Assembly (NCBI RefSeq): GCF_900143255.1
Contig: NZ_FRDI01000006.1
Span: 99,158-163,157, forward strand
Direction: 5' to 3'
Length of the DNA: 64,000 nt
From: Desulfovibrio litoralis DSM 11393
GTDB lineage: Bacteria; Desulfobacterota; Desulfovibrionia; Desulfovibrionales; Desulfovibrionaceae
Part shown: positions 7,767 to 16,628 of the stretch, one piece after another
Layout: each line of letters begins with the position of its first letter
How positions within the stretch are numbered: position 1 is the stretch's first letter
The notes under the pieces: model-generated
What the model saw: the letters and a program-made list of their open reading frames with translations, nothing else
Told to the model about the DNA's origin: nothing
The model's database searches: none
Position numbers and translations under genes: made by a program

Positions 7767-9029
7767 GTGGATATTAAGCTTAAATATGGTTCTGATAGTC
7801 TTGTTTTAAACATTCCCGATTCAATATCAGTGGATATTTTTGAGCCCAATGAGGCAAGCCCTTTGGCTGATCCTTTGGCGGCTTTTCTAAATGCCCTTGA
7901 CGCTATGGACGGTTCTGCATTTACTTCCGGTTCTACGCCGAAAAGTGTTGCTATTGCTGTTCCTGATGAAACAAGACCTTTGCCTATTAAGTTGTTCCTA
8001 CCTGTTTTGATTGAAAGAATTTTAAAAACTTTCCCTTCTCTGAAAGTAGAAGATATTAGTATCGTTGTTGGTGGCGGTTTACATCCGCCTGCTGATTCTG
8101 CACAATTACAAAGGATATTGCCGTCTTCTTTGCTTGATGGTTCTTGTCCTTGTAAGATAGTTTGTCATGATGCGAAAAATTCGCCTATGACTTATTTTGG
8201 CGAAACCAGTCGTGGAACGCCTGTTGAAGTTAATGCCGCTATCGGAACGGCTGATTTGAAGATAGTAATGGGCATGATTGATGTGCATCAATTTGTCGGG
8301 TTTACCGGTGGGTCTAAGGGTGTTGCTATTGGGTGTGCTTCTGCTCGTATGATTACGGCTAATCATAAGATGCTCGCTAAAGAGGGTGCTTCGGCAGCTA
8401 ATATTGAAAGTAATCCAGTGCGTCAAGATTTGAATGAAGCCGGTGAGCTTATTGGGGTAAATTTAGCAATTAACGTGGTTTTAGATGCCTCAAAAAAACC
8501 GGTTATTGTTTTGGCGGGAAAACCCGTTGACGTAATGAAAGCGGGGGCTGTTGAAACAGCTAGAATTTATGGGCTTAAAATGAAAGAGCCTTACGATATT
8601 GTTATTGCTTCTTGTGGCGGTAACCCTAAAGATATTTGTTTGTATCAGGCTCAAAAGGGTTTGACTCCGGCGGCGCAAGCCTGTAAAGAGGGCGGAAAAA
8701 TTTTAATCTTGGCAGAATGTAGTCAAGGTATCGGTGATGATGTTTATCATGATTATGTTAAACAATTCCCTTGTCCACACGCTTTAATGAAAGCGTTTCA
8801 AAGTTCAGAGTTTCGTATGGGTGCTCATAAAGCCTTTTTATTCGCAAGAGTTACAACCAAAAAAGAGGTTGTTTTCCACACCGCTCTTGATGAAAAGGCC
8901 TTGTCCGAGTGTTTATTGAAAAAAGGTGAGGCACAAGCAACTTTAAACCAATGGATTAAAGAGCTTAAATCGCCACGTATTGCTGTTTTAAAAAATGCTA
9001 ATTCTTCGTTTTTTAGTTCCAATGAATAA
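7767..9029 (+). CDS. LarA-family nickel-dependent 2-hydroxyacid racemase/epimerase homologue
   Basis: A 420-residue protein of the LarA (DUF2088) family, whose type member racemises lactate with a nickel-pincer nucleotide cofactor bound covalently to a Lys. From the GTG start the expected residues are D67 and R70 (PDETRP), H106 (GGGLHPP), H174 (DVHQFVGF), K184 (GGSKG) and H200 (TANHKML); 174, 184 and 200 are the numbers used for the nickel-site residues of the Lactobacillus enzyme. The GTG has a GGGAG site 8 bases upstream, while the upstream ATG at 7689 falls in a promoter-like site. Because sulfo-lyase genes follow, I infer that it may racemise sulfolactate or epimerise a related hydroxyacid; LarA homologues are known to act on several 2-hydroxyacids. 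The cofactor genes larB, larC and larE are not in the window. Confidence 0.85.
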   Translation: MDIKLKYGSDSLVLNIPDSISVDIFEPNEASPLADPLAAFLNALDAMDGSAFTSGSTPKSVAIAVPDETRPLPIKLFLPVLIERILKTFPSLKVEDISIVVGGGLHPPADSAQLQRILPSSLLDGSCPCKIVCHDAKNSPMTYFGETSRGTPVEVNAAIGTADLKIVMGMIDVHQFVGFTGGSKGVAIGCASARMITANHKMLAKEGASAANIESNPVRQDLNEAGELIGVNLAINVVLDASKKPVIVLAGKPVDVMKAGAVETARIYGLKMKEPYDIVIASCGGNPKDICLYQAQKGLTPAAQACKEGGKILILAECSQGIGDDVYHDYVKQFPCPHALMKAFQSSEFRMGAHKAFLFARVTTKKEVVFHTALDEKALSECLLKKGEAQATLNQWIKELKSPRIAVLKNANSSFFSSNE

Positions 9030-9149
9030 CTGTTTTTTATAAGTTCGCTTTTTTAAAGTGGATTGATAAGAAATATTTATATAGTTTATGTATGTTTTAG
9101 GCACTTTGTTTTTATATAACATTACTTAACAATAATAAGGAGATCAGGC

Positions 9150-9437
9150 ATGAGTATACCTCATTTTCTGGTGCATGAAGATGGCGACGTTGTAGGCGTT
9201 GTTACCGTTGAAGGCGTTAAAGCCGGTCAAGATTTGAACGGCTGGGTTATGGCAGAAGATAAAACCATTACCATTAAAGTTAACAATGACATTCCAATTG
9301 GTCATAAGATCGCTCTTAAAGACCTTAATGTTGGTGATACCGTTATGAAATACGGTACAGACATTGGTAAAGTAGTTGCTCCTATTAAAAAGGGCGATCA
9401 CTTGCATGTTCATAACGTTAAGACTAAAAGGTGGTAG
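9150..9437 (+). CDS. suyA: (2R)-sulfolactate sulfo-lyase, alpha (small) subunit
   Basis: A 95-residue SAF-domain protein of the kind that forms the small subunit of split UxaA-family lyases. With SuyB it cleaves 3-sulfolactate to pyruvate and sulfite in the cytoplasm. The sequence ([18 protein letters not shown] at the start, [16 protein letters not shown] at the end) has the typical length, and the partner follows at once: its ATG lies 5 bases past this stop codon. A strong AAGGAG ribosome site lies about 7 bases before the ATG. Altronate dehydratase small subunits look alike, so the call leans on the large subunit. Confidence 0.83.
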   Translation: MSIPHFLVHEDGDVVGVVTVEGVKAGQDLNGWVMAEDKTITIKVNNDIPIGHKIALKDLNVGDTVMKYGTDIGKVVAPIKKGDHLHVHNVKTKRW

Positions 9438-9442
9438 TAAAT

Positions 9443-10606
9443 ATGAAAACTAGTAAATTCCTCGGATACCGCCGCGAAAATAAACGTGTTGGCGTACGTA
9501 ACCATGTTGTTATCTTACCTTTAGATGACCTTTCTAACTCTGCTGCTTTAGCTGTTGAAAACAACATTAAAGGCACTTTGGCTCTTCCTCACCACTATGG
9601 CCGTTTACAATTCGGTGCTGACCTTGAACTTCACTTCCGTACCCTTATCGGTACCGGTTCTAACCCTAACGTAGCAGCAGTAGTTGTTATCGGTATTGAA
9701 CCTGAGTGGACAAAAGTTATCACCGACGGTATTGCAAAAACTGGTAAGCCTGTTTTTGGTTTCTCTATCGAACAACACGGTGATCATGAAACTATTTGTT
9801 CCGCTTCTCGTAAAGCAAAAGAATTAGTACAGTGGGCAACCTCTCTTCAACGTACAGAATGTGATATTAAAGATCTTTGGGTTTCTACAAAGTGTGGAGA
9901 ATCAGACACTACTTCCGGTATCGCTTCTAACCCAACCGTTGGTAATGCTTTTGATAAACTTTATGCAAAAGGTAACACCCTTTTATTCGGTGAAACTTCT
10001 GAAATCACAGGTGGCGAACACTTAGTTGCCGCTCGTTGTCGCGATGAAAAAGTTAAAACTTATTTCATGAAATTATGGAATGATTATAACGATTTCATTA
10101 TGGCTAATAAAACCAACGACCTTTCTGATTCTCAGCCAACTAAAGGTAACATTCTCGGTGGTTTAACAACTATTGAAGAAAAAGCCCTTGGTAACATTCA
10201 AAAGATTGGTAAAAAATGTATCGTTGACGGTTGTTTAGAGCCTGCTGAAACTCCGACCGGTCCTGGTCTTTGGTTCATGGATTCTTCTTCTGCTGCTGCT
10301 GAAATGGTAACCTTGGCTGCTGCCGGTGGTTATGTTGTTCACTTCTTCCCAACCGGACAAGGTAACATTATTGGTAACCCAATTCTTCCTGTTATCAAGC
10401 TTTGTGCTAACCCACGTACTGTTCGTACTATGTCTGAACATATCGACGTTGACGTTAGTGGTATGCTCCGTCGTGAAATGAACCTTGATCAAGCTGGAGA
10501 TAAGCTCCTCGAGATGATGGTTGCTACTGCCAACGGTCGTTTAACTTCTGCTGAAGCATTAGGACACCGTGAGTTTGTAATGACTAAACTTTATCGTAGT
10601 GCTTAA
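9443..10606 (+). CDS. suyB: (2R)-sulfolactate sulfo-lyase, beta (large) subunit
   Basis: A 387-residue GD_AH_C (UxaA C-terminal) family protein. Segments such as [44 protein letters not shown] and the ending [16 protein letters not shown] agree with SuyB as I know it and differ from altronate and galactarate dehydratases, which carry another motif where SSSAAAEM stands here. Conserved Cys (about 160 in KCGES and 253 in VDGC) may help bind iron. The product sulfite would feed dissimilatory sulfite reduction, typical for Desulfovibrionaceae. The ATG at 9443 follows AAGGTGG by 8 bases; a GTG at 9431 would add four residues. Codon use is strongly biased (TTC, AAC, ACC, CGT), unlike most neighbours, suggesting very high expression. 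A terminator follows. Confidence 0.87.
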   Translation: MKTSKFLGYRRENKRVGVRNHVVILPLDDLSNSAALAVENNIKGTLALPHHYGRLQFGADLELHFRTLIGTGSNPNVAAVVVIGIEPEWTKVITDGIAKTGKPVFGFSIEQHGDHETICSASRKAKELVQWATSLQRTECDIKDLWVSTKCGESDTTSGIASNPTVGNAFDKLYAKGNTLLFGETSEITGGEHLVAARCRDEKVKTYFMKLWNDYNDFIMANKTNDLSDSQPTKGNILGGLTTIEEKALGNIQKIGKKCIVDGCLEPAETPTGPGLWFMDSSSAAAEMVTLAAAGGYVVHFFPTGQGNIIGNPILPVIKLCANPRTVRTMSEHIDVDVSGMLRREMNLDQAGDKLLEMMVATANGRLTSAEALGHREFVMTKLYRSA

Positions 10607-10629
10607 TCTACACTCTTTCTTGTTTTAAT

Positions 10630-10673
10630 AAAAAATGGTCTGAGTGTATTTAATACATTTAGACCATTTTTTT
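10630..10673 (+). terminator. Rho-independent terminator after suyB
   Basis: An 11-bp stem (AAAAATGGTCT / AGACCATTTTT) closes a 19-base loop and runs into a T tract, 24 bases after the suyB stop codon. Confidence 0.85.
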
Positions 10674-10857
10674 CTGTGCTTTTCTTAGTGCTTTAAGTAT
10701 TTATCTGTATACTTGTTGGAATTAAAGCAAAAAAATATTTATTTGAAATTTGTGCGAATTTGAGCTTGTGATTTTTGTAACATTTAGCTAATATTTTGAT
10801 ATAAATAGTTTTGACAACTTTGTTAATAGCTATAATTTATTATCTTTCGGAGGCATT

Positions 10858-11820
10858 ATGTCCGCATTTATTCGTGCTTTTACCTTGATTTTTATGTTGA
10901 GTTTTATTTTTGTTGCTGTTCCTGTAAGAGCAGAGTATCCTGATAAACCTATGAATATGATTATGGCATTTACTGCCGGTGGTTCCAGTGATGTGCAAGC
11001 CAGATTAATGCAGAAATATTGGGACAAGGCAAAATTGCCACAGTGGGTTTTTATCTATAAAACCGGTGCGGGCGGTGCTATTGGTTTTGGTGAAATTGCT
11101 AAAGCCAAAAAAGACGGCTATACCCTTGGTGGTATAAACGTTCCGCATATTGTGTTACAACCGCTTGGGCAAAAAGCACAATTTTCTATAGATTCTTTTG
11201 ATTATATTTGTCAGGTTGTTAACGACCCTCAGTGTATTGCTGTTCATAAAGACAGCCCATTTAAAAACGTTAAAGAAGTTTTCGAATTTGCCAAGGCTAA
11301 CCCCGGTAAATTAAAATTAGGTTTGGTTGGAAGACTCTCCGGACACCATCTTATGCTTTTAGATGTTCAAAGCAAATATGACTTCCCTGTTACTGATGTT
11401 GTTTATAAAGGTGCCGCCGACCAAAACGCCGCGTTATTAGGAAAAGAAATTGATGTTATTTTTGGAAATCTAAATGATGTTATGCGTAGTTTAGAACATA
11501 TGCGCGTGCTTGGTCTTGCCGCTGAAAAGCGTGATAAAGATTTTTTACCTGATGTTCCGATTTTAAAAGAAGAAGGCTATGATGTTGTTTCTGATATTCG
11601 TCGTGCCTTTGTTGTTCCTAAAGGTGTTGATCCGGAACAACTTAAATTTTTAAGAGCAGCTTTTGAAAAAATTGCTAAAGATCCGGAATATATTGCAGAA
11701 ATGAAGAAAATAGGACAACCTCAAGAATATATGGACGGCGAATCTTTTGCAAAATATGTAAAAGAGCAAAATGAAAAAGCAAAAATTACTCTGGAAAAAG
11801 CCGGTTTATTAAAGAATTAA
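10858..11820 (+). CDS. Tripartite tricarboxylate transporter substrate-binding protein (Bug/TctC family)
   Basis: A 320-residue periplasmic binding protein. The N-terminus has a signal peptide (FIRAFTLIFMLSFIFVAVPV, cleavage likely after VRA near residue 22), followed by the family start EYPDKPMNMIMAFTAGGSSD, which binds carboxylate groups. It should deliver a carboxylated (perhaps sulfonated) substrate to the TctA-TctB permease directly downstream. The ATG follows CGGAGG by 6 bases. A TTGACA and a TATAAT are seen at 10811 and 10831, but their 14-base spacing is too short to call a promoter with confidence. A 13-bp stem-loop separates it from the permease gene. Substrate unknown from sequence. 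Confidence 0.88.
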   Translation: MSAFIRAFTLIFMLSFIFVAVPVRAEYPDKPMNMIMAFTAGGSSDVQARLMQKYWDKAKLPQWVFIYKTGAGGAIGFGEIAKAKKDGYTLGGINVPHIVLQPLGQKAQFSIDSFDYICQVVNDPQCIAVHKDSPFKNVKEVFEFAKANPGKLKLGLVGRLSGHHLMLLDVQSKYDFPVTDVVYKGAADQNAALLGKEIDVIFGNLNDVMRSLEHMRVLGLAAEKRDKDFLPDVPILKEEGYDVVSDIRRAFVVPKGVDPEQLKFLRAAFEKIAKDPEYIAEMKKIGQPQEYMDGESFAKYVKEQNEKAKITLEKAGLLKN

Positions 11821-11827
11821 GTTATGC

Positions 11828-11880
11828 CTAACTATTGGGCGTAAGTTTTGTTATGCCCAATAGTTAGATTCGTTTTTTTT
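11828..11880 (+). terminator. Stem-loop with T-run between binding-protein and permease genes
   Basis: A perfect 13-bp inverted repeat (CTAACTATTGGGC at 11828-11840, its complement at 11855-11867) followed within 6 bases by eight T. It looks like a terminator that may be leaky, so that the binding protein is made in excess over the permease; the permease start lies 10 bases past the T-run. Confidence 0.75.
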
Positions 11881-11889
11881 GAGGAACTT

Positions 11890-13911
11890 ATGAATGAATT
11901 TATTTTGCCTGCCTTGGGACACTTGTGTGAACCTTTAAATATTTTTTTGATCATTGTAGGTCTTATAGGCGGTATTATTGTTGGTGCTTTACCAGGTTTA
12001 ACGGCTACTATGGGTGTTGCACTCATGGTGCCTATGACTTTTTCGATGAACTCAACAAGTGGTTTGATCATGCTTGGTGCTATTTATATTGGTGCTATTT
12101 ATGGTGGATCAAACTCAGCGTGTTTAATTTGTACCCCGGGAACACCATCTTCTGTTGCAACAACTTGGGACGGTTGGCCTCTTTCTAAAAGTGGAAAAGC
12201 TGATACGGCTTTATATGCTTCTTTACAATCGTCTGCCTTTGGTGGTTTGATTGGGGCATTATTCTTACTTTTTGCCGCTAAACCTTTGGCTATGTTTTCT
12301 TTAAACTTTCAAGGGCCTGAAAGCTTTTGGCTTTGTATTTTCGGTCTTTCTACAATTGCGGTAATGAGTAGTGGAAATATGCTTAAAGGCTTACTTTCCG
12401 GTGCTTTGGGCTTATTGCTTTCAACAATAGGTATTGACCCGCTTGAGGGTGTAGACCGTTTTACTTTTGGTTATTATCCGCTTGTTCAGGGAATTGCGGT
12501 TATCCCTGCCATGATTGGACTTTTTTCTTTTTCTCAGGTTTTGGTTTTAGTTGCTAGCAAGAGAGAGTATGTTGCTGAATTTAAACCCAAACCAGGTGTC
12601 TTTAGCAGTGTTTCCAAATATCTTTTTACGAAATGTAAGCGAGTGCTTTTGGTTTCTTCGGGAATTGGATCTATAGTCGGAATGCTCCCCGGTGCCGGTG
12701 GTGAAATTGCCTCTATTATCGCTTATAATGAGGCAAAACGTTGGGATAAAGAACCTGAACGTTATGGAAAGGGCGTAATTGAAGGTGTTGCGGCGAGTGA
12801 GAGTGCTAATAATGCGGTTATCGGTGGTTCGCTTATTCCCATGCTGACCTTGGGTATTCCGGGAAGTGCGGTCGCAGCGGTAATATTAGGGGCTTTACTC
12901 GCTAAGGGAATTCAGCCTGGCTTTAAAGTTTTTACTGATACCGGTGATTTGGCTTATACTTTTATGCTTTCTCAAGTCTTTGGGAATATTTTGTTAATTC
13001 CCGTAGGTTATTTTATTGCCAAAATAATGGCACGTCTTCTAAATATCAAACTTAACTTTGTGGCTGTTACTATTGTTGTTTTGTCCGTGATTGGTTCTTA
13101 TGCGATTAACAACAGTATTTTAGATATTTGGGTTGTAATTCTTTTTGGTATAATTGGATTTTTTGGCGGGCGTATCGGTTTTGATACGGGGGCTATGGCG
13201 TTAGGGATTATTCTTGGCCCAATGATTGAAGAAAATTTGGGTAAGTGTTTCGACTTATCTCGTTCAACGGGTAGTCTTGCCTCTGTATTTTTTGGAAGCA
13301 CTACTGCTGTTGTTTTGATTATTCTCACTATTGTTTCTTGTTTAACCCCTCTTTTATTGGCGGCACGCAAAAAAGCCAGAACAGCCTGTGAAAATAAAGC
13401 TATTAAAGATAGTATTGAAAATAAAGAAATAACCATTGTTGAATCTGAGATTACTCCTGAAACTAGTGGGCGTTCAGATTTAATCGCAGGTTTGTCTTTC
13501 CTCGGAGTTGCCCTTGCGTTTTACTTTGAAGGACGTGGAATTGAAGGCGTTGGAGCAATATTTCCGCTAGGTTTGCAAATATTTTTAGGAATAGGTGGCG
13601 TTTTATTGATACTACTTGGAGTAAAAAAATCTTTTAGTACGGTGAAAGACGGGTTTGTTGCAACCTTGCCCAGAGTTTTGGTAATTTTGGGTGCATCAAT
13701 TGTTTACGCCTTTTTAGTTGAAACACTTGGATTTTTTACAGCCTCATTTGTGTTTATGGTCTTTGCTTCTTGGTACTTGGGCGATCAAAGCAAAAGTTTC
13801 ATATATCGTTTAGTTGTTAGTCTAATTGCGGCAAGCTTGGTTTGTGCTTTAATTTGGCTGAGCTTTGTTTACCTGCTTGGAGTTCCGACTCCCGAAGGTT
13901 TGTTCTTCTAG
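11890..13911 (+). CDS. Tripartite tricarboxylate transporter permease, TctA-TctB fusion
   Basis: A 673-residue inner-membrane protein. Residues 1-490 are TctA-like, with the Gly-rich signatures GALPGLTATMGVAL and GMLPGAGGEIASI and about ten to twelve membrane helices. After a charged linker (about 495-530) comes a TctB-like (DUF1468) domain of about 145 residues with four helices (from SDLIAGLSFLG to the C-terminus). In most systems TctB is a separate small protein encoded between TctC and TctA; here order and fusion differ. It imports the substrate captured by the upstream binding protein using an ion gradient. Start chosen at the ATG preceded by GAGGAA; an upstream start at 11848 would lie in the stem-loop. 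Confidence 0.87.
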   Translation: MNEFILPALGHLCEPLNIFLIIVGLIGGIIVGALPGLTATMGVALMVPMTFSMNSTSGLIMLGAIYIGAIYGGSNSACLICTPGTPSSVATTWDGWPLSKSGKADTALYASLQSSAFGGLIGALFLLFAAKPLAMFSLNFQGPESFWLCIFGLSTIAVMSSGNMLKGLLSGALGLLLSTIGIDPLEGVDRFTFGYYPLVQGIAVIPAMIGLFSFSQVLVLVASKREYVAEFKPKPGVFSSVSKYLFTKCKRVLLVSSGIGSIVGMLPGAGGEIASIIAYNEAKRWDKEPERYGKGVIEGVAASESANNAVIGGSLIPMLTLGIPGSAVAAVILGALLAKGIQPGFKVFTDTGDLAYTFMLSQVFGNILLIPVGYFIAKIMARLLNIKLNFVAVTIVVLSVIGSYAINNSILDIWVVILFGIIGFFGGRIGFDTGAMALGIILGPMIEENLGKCFDLSRSTGSLASVFFGSTTAVVLIILTIVSCLTPLLLAARKKARTACENKAIKDSIENKEITIVESEITPETSGRSDLIAGLSFLGVALAFYFEGRGIEGVGAIFPLGLQIFLGIGGVLLILLGVKKSFSTVKDGFVATLPRVLVILGASIVYAFLVETLGFFTASFVFMVFASWYLGDQSKSFIYRLVVSLIAASLVCALIWLSFVYLLGVPTPEGLFF

Positions 13912-13984
13912 TTAGGCGATTGGTGTTTTTTAAATTTTTAATAATAAATATTGCTTTTGCAATAAATTATATGAGGAGATAAAT

Positions 13985-14845
13985 ATGAAAATTGGTTTTA
14001 TTGGTGCTGGTTTAATGGGTGGTCCTTTAGCTCGTAACCTTATTCGCGCCGGAAAAGACGTTTTGGTTTTTGACTTAAGTAAAGAAGCGATCGATCGCAC
14101 TTTAGCAGCCGGAAAAACCGGTAAAGCAGCCGCTTCAGTTAATGATATGGCTGGTTGTGATGTTGTGTTTACAAGTTTGCCTTTGCCACAACACATTAAC
14201 GGTACTATGCTTGGCGATAAAGGTGTATATTCCTTTTTAAAGAAAGGTGCAGTACATATCGAACTTAGCACTATTGACCCGACTACTGCTAATGGATTGG
14301 CAAAAGCCGCCGCTGAAAAAGGTATTAAATATCTTCAGTGTACTCTCGGAAAAACTCCGGCACACGCAGAAAAAGCAGAAGAGCCAATGTTTGTTGGTGG
14401 AGACAAAGCTGCCTATGATGCACTCGGCGAAGCTTTCTTTAAAATCTTCGGTATTCCTTTCTTTGTAGGAAGCATTGACGCTTCTTGTGCTGTTAAATTA
14501 ATCAGCAACATGGTGGGAATGACGAACCTTGCTGTTTTAGCCGAAGGCATTAAAGCCGGACAAAAAGCCGGTCTTGACACCAAACTTCTTTTGGAATTGT
14601 TGACCGATACCGGTGCAAGAAGCTTCCAAATGGACGTTCGTGGTCCTTGGATTGCCAACAATGACTTTGATGCACGTTTTGGTTTAGACCTTGCTTTAAA
14701 AGACGTACGTCTCGGTTGCGAAATGACTCGTTCTTTTGGTTTAAATCTTACAATTATTGAAAGTGCTTTAGCTTTATATAAAGAAGCCAGTGCTGCCGGT
14801 TTTGGAAAAGAAGATTGTAACGCTGTTTACAAATCAGTGAAATAA
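13985..14845 (+). CDS. NAD(P)-dependent beta-hydroxyacid dehydrogenase, possibly sulfolactaldehyde reductase-like
   Basis: A 286-residue member of the 3-hydroxyisobutyrate dehydrogenase family: dinucleotide motif GAGLMGGP at 7-14, catalytic Lys171 (AVKLISNMVG) and the C-terminal all-alpha domain. Instead of the usual SGG substrate loop it has GKTPAHAE starting at G122, which resembles the GRTS loop of the sulfolactaldehyde reductase YihU more than that of hydroxyisobutyrate dehydrogenases. In the context of SuyAB I infer that it may interconvert sulfolactaldehyde and dihydroxypropanesulfonate, or oxidise a related alcohol. Other members reduce tartronate or succinate semialdehyde, so the substrate is open. 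An AGGAGA ribosome site precedes the ATG; a large inverted repeat follows. Confidence 0.8.
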   Translation: MKIGFIGAGLMGGPLARNLIRAGKDVLVFDLSKEAIDRTLAAGKTGKAAASVNDMAGCDVVFTSLPLPQHINGTMLGDKGVYSFLKKGAVHIELSTIDPTTANGLAKAAAEKGIKYLQCTLGKTPAHAEKAEEPMFVGGDKAAYDALGEAFFKIFGIPFFVGSIDASCAVKLISNMVGMTNLAVLAEGIKAGQKAGLDTKLLLELLTDTGARSFQMDVRGPWIANNDFDARFGLDLALKDVRLGCEMTRSFGLNLTIIESALALYKEASAAGFGKEDCNAVYKSVK

Positions 14846-14864
14846 TTTTTATTAAATCTTGTTT

Positions 14865-14918
14865 AACCAACAAGGCGTTAATAAAGTCATTATATCTTCT
14901 TTATTAAACTTTGTTGGT
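14865..14918 (+). terminator. Long inverted repeat after the dehydrogenase gene
   Basis: Arms of about 21 bases (AACCAACAAGGCGTTAATAAAG against CTTTATTAAACTTTGTTGGTT, few mismatches) around a 12-base loop, about 20 bases past the stop codon. Only a short T-rich tail follows, so it could end or stabilise the transcript. The rest of the spacer up to 15020 holds a smaller TTGGTTT/AAACCAA hairpin. Confidence 0.55.
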
Positions 14919-15020
14919 TTATCCCTCTACAAAGTGCATCAGTGTATTTAGATTTTGGTTTGTGAAACCAAGATTTATAGTCCAACCCTTTAATCTTTAT
15001 TTTGTTTAAGGAGAGACCGT

Positions 15021-16037
15021 ATGAAACGTACCACATTAACCTTTGTTCTGGGTGCAGTCATGGCTTTGGTCATGGCAATACCTGTTTTTAGCGCCAACGC
15101 CGCCGAGTATAAAAAAATGACGATTATGGCAGCCACGGCAAACCCTGAAGGTAGCTTTCACGTTACCGCTTTGAATAAGTTTAAAGAAATTATAGAAAAA
15201 GAATCAAACGGTGCAATAACTGTTAAGTTGTTCGTCGGTGGTTCTATGGGTGATGAGCAGGCAAACGTAAAACAATTGCGTAACGAAGAGCTACACGTTG
15301 CTGTTTTGGCAAACGGAAACCTTACTCCTTTTGCTCCTAAAGCAACCACACTTATTTTACCTTATATGTTCCCTAAGATAGAAAATGCTTATACTCTTTT
15401 AGGTAACGAAAAATTTGTAAACGATTTTGGTGATGAAATAGCCAAACAAGGAAAGGTTCGCCCTGTTGCTTGGTTGATTGGTGGTTACCGCGTTCTTACC
15501 AACTCTAAAAAACCCGTAAAATCTGTTGCTGATTTACAAGGTTTAAAAATACGCGTCCCCCCGGTAAAAATCCAACTTGATGCTTTTAAATCTTGGGGAG
15601 TAGAACCTCACCCTCTGGCCTGGTCAGAGACTTTTAACGCTCTTCAACAAGGCGTTGTAGACGGACAAGAAAACCCTCATGCCGTTAACCGCGACCAAAA
15701 GTTCTGGGAAGTTCAAAAATATATCACAGATTTACACTATATGCTTTGGGTTGGACCAATCTTAGTTAGTGAAAACTGGTATAAAAAGCTTCCTGCTGAT
15801 ACTAAGGCTCTTGTTTTAAAGGCTGCTAAAGACGCTGCTCAGTATGAATGGAAGTGGAGTGCGGAACAAGATCAAATTGCTCTTAAAGAGTGTCTTGCTC
15901 ATGGCATGATTTTAGACCAGCCTGCTGATAATGAAGCAGAGTGGAAAGAAAGAGCTCGTGCTATTTGGCCACAATTTTATGATGTTGTAGGCGGCAAAAA
16001 AGCTCTTGATGATATTTTAGCTATATCTGGTCAATAA
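15021..16037 (+). CDS. TRAP transporter solute-binding protein (DctP family)
   Basis: A 338-residue periplasmic receptor of the tripartite ATP-independent periplasmic transporters. It has a signal peptide (Lys/Arg at 2-3, hydrophobic core to about 24, cleavage after ANA near residue 27) and DctP family segments, including the carboxylate-binding region LQGLKIRVPPVKIQLDAF with its conserved Arg and GVVDGQENPHAV. DctQ and DctM follow. It should capture an organic acid for import; given the locus, a sulfonate such as sulfolactate, dihydroxypropanesulfonate or isethionate is possible, but this is inference. GGAGAG lies 7 bases before the ATG. A hairpin separates it from dctQ. Confidence 0.92.
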   Translation: MKRTTLTFVLGAVMALVMAIPVFSANAAEYKKMTIMAATANPEGSFHVTALNKFKEIIEKESNGAITVKLFVGGSMGDEQANVKQLRNEELHVAVLANGNLTPFAPKATTLILPYMFPKIENAYTLLGNEKFVNDFGDEIAKQGKVRPVAWLIGGYRVLTNSKKPVKSVADLQGLKIRVPPVKIQLDAFKSWGVEPHPLAWSETFNALQQGVVDGQENPHAVNRDQKFWEVQKYITDLHYMLWVGPILVSENWYKKLPADTKALVLKAAKDAAQYEWKWSAEQDQIALKECLAHGMILDQPADNEAEWKERARAIWPQFYDVVGGKKALDDILAISGQ

Positions 16038-16054
16038 GATTTAACTCATTTGGT

Positions 16055-16083
16055 GCTTGGCAGGGAAATTTTTCTTGCCAAGC
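16055..16083 (+). promoter_or_regulatory. Intercistronic stem-loop between dctP and dctQ
   Basis: A perfect 9-bp inverted repeat (GCTTGGCA plus pairing base, complement TGCCAAGC) around a short loop lies 17 bases after the dctP stop codon. There is no T-run on its 3' side, so it more likely protects the dctP message or sets the ratio of binding protein to membrane subunits. Confidence 0.6.
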
Positions 16084-16115
16084 CAACAGTTAACCAGATT
16101 TGCGAGGAAATCATT

Positions 16116-16628
16116 ATGGGATTATTGCGTAATTTATATGACAATATTGAAGAATATTTGTGCGTTTCTGCACTCTTTATCATGATTGTTTGTCTTAGCT
16201 TGCAAGTTTTTATGAGAATTTTGTCAGGCTCTGCTTTGGATTGGACAGAGGAATTAAGCCGTTACAGCTTTATCTGGGCGGTTTATATAGGTAGTGTTCT
16301 GGCTGCTAAAAAATTTCAACACGTCAGAGTTACTGCACAGTTTATGTTTTTTTCACCCCCGGTGAAACTTTTCTTAAGAATATTGATTGATGCTGTTTGG
16401 GTAGCCTTTAATTTAGTTTTTGCTTACTACAGTTATTTTATTGTTGCCGATGGTCTTTTATTTCCCGAAGATTCTCCGACCATGCCTTTCTTAATTAAAG
16501 CATATGTAGAGATGATTATCCCTATTGCCTTTGTTTTCATGAGCTGGCGAATTATTGAAGGATATTACAAACTATGGCGAGCAGGCGAGCTTTATAACTT
16601 GGTAAAATATGAAGAGGAGGCACAATAA
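16116..16628 (+). CDS. TRAP transporter small permease (DctQ family)
   Basis: A 170-residue inner-membrane protein with four predicted helices (about 15-38, 52-70, 88-112, 131-152) and the DctQ family segment DWTEELSRYSFIWAVYIGS. It pairs with DctM in a TRAP transporter. The ATG at 16116 follows CGAGGAAA; a start at 16050 would add 22 residues encoded inside the stem-loop and is unlikely. Its stop codon overlaps the dctM start (TAATG), so the two are translationally coupled. Confidence 0.9.
   Translation: MGLLRNLYDNIEEYLCVSALFIMIVCLSLQVFMRILSGSALDWTEELSRYSFIWAVYIGSVLAAKKFQHVRVTAQFMFFSPPVKLFLRILIDAVWVAFNLVFAYYSYFIVADGLLFPEDSPTMPFLIKAYVEMIIPIAFVFMSWRIIEGYYKLWRAGELYNLVKYEEEAQ

Noticed and set aside
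9118..9149. Possible sigma-54 promoter before suyA (AGGCAC near 9100)
   Set aside because: The -12 part is TT instead of GC and the match is too weak to list.
10811..10836. TTGACA and TATAAT pair before the Bug-type binding protein gene
   Set aside because: The 14-base gap is too short for a sigma-70 promoter; kept only as a remark.
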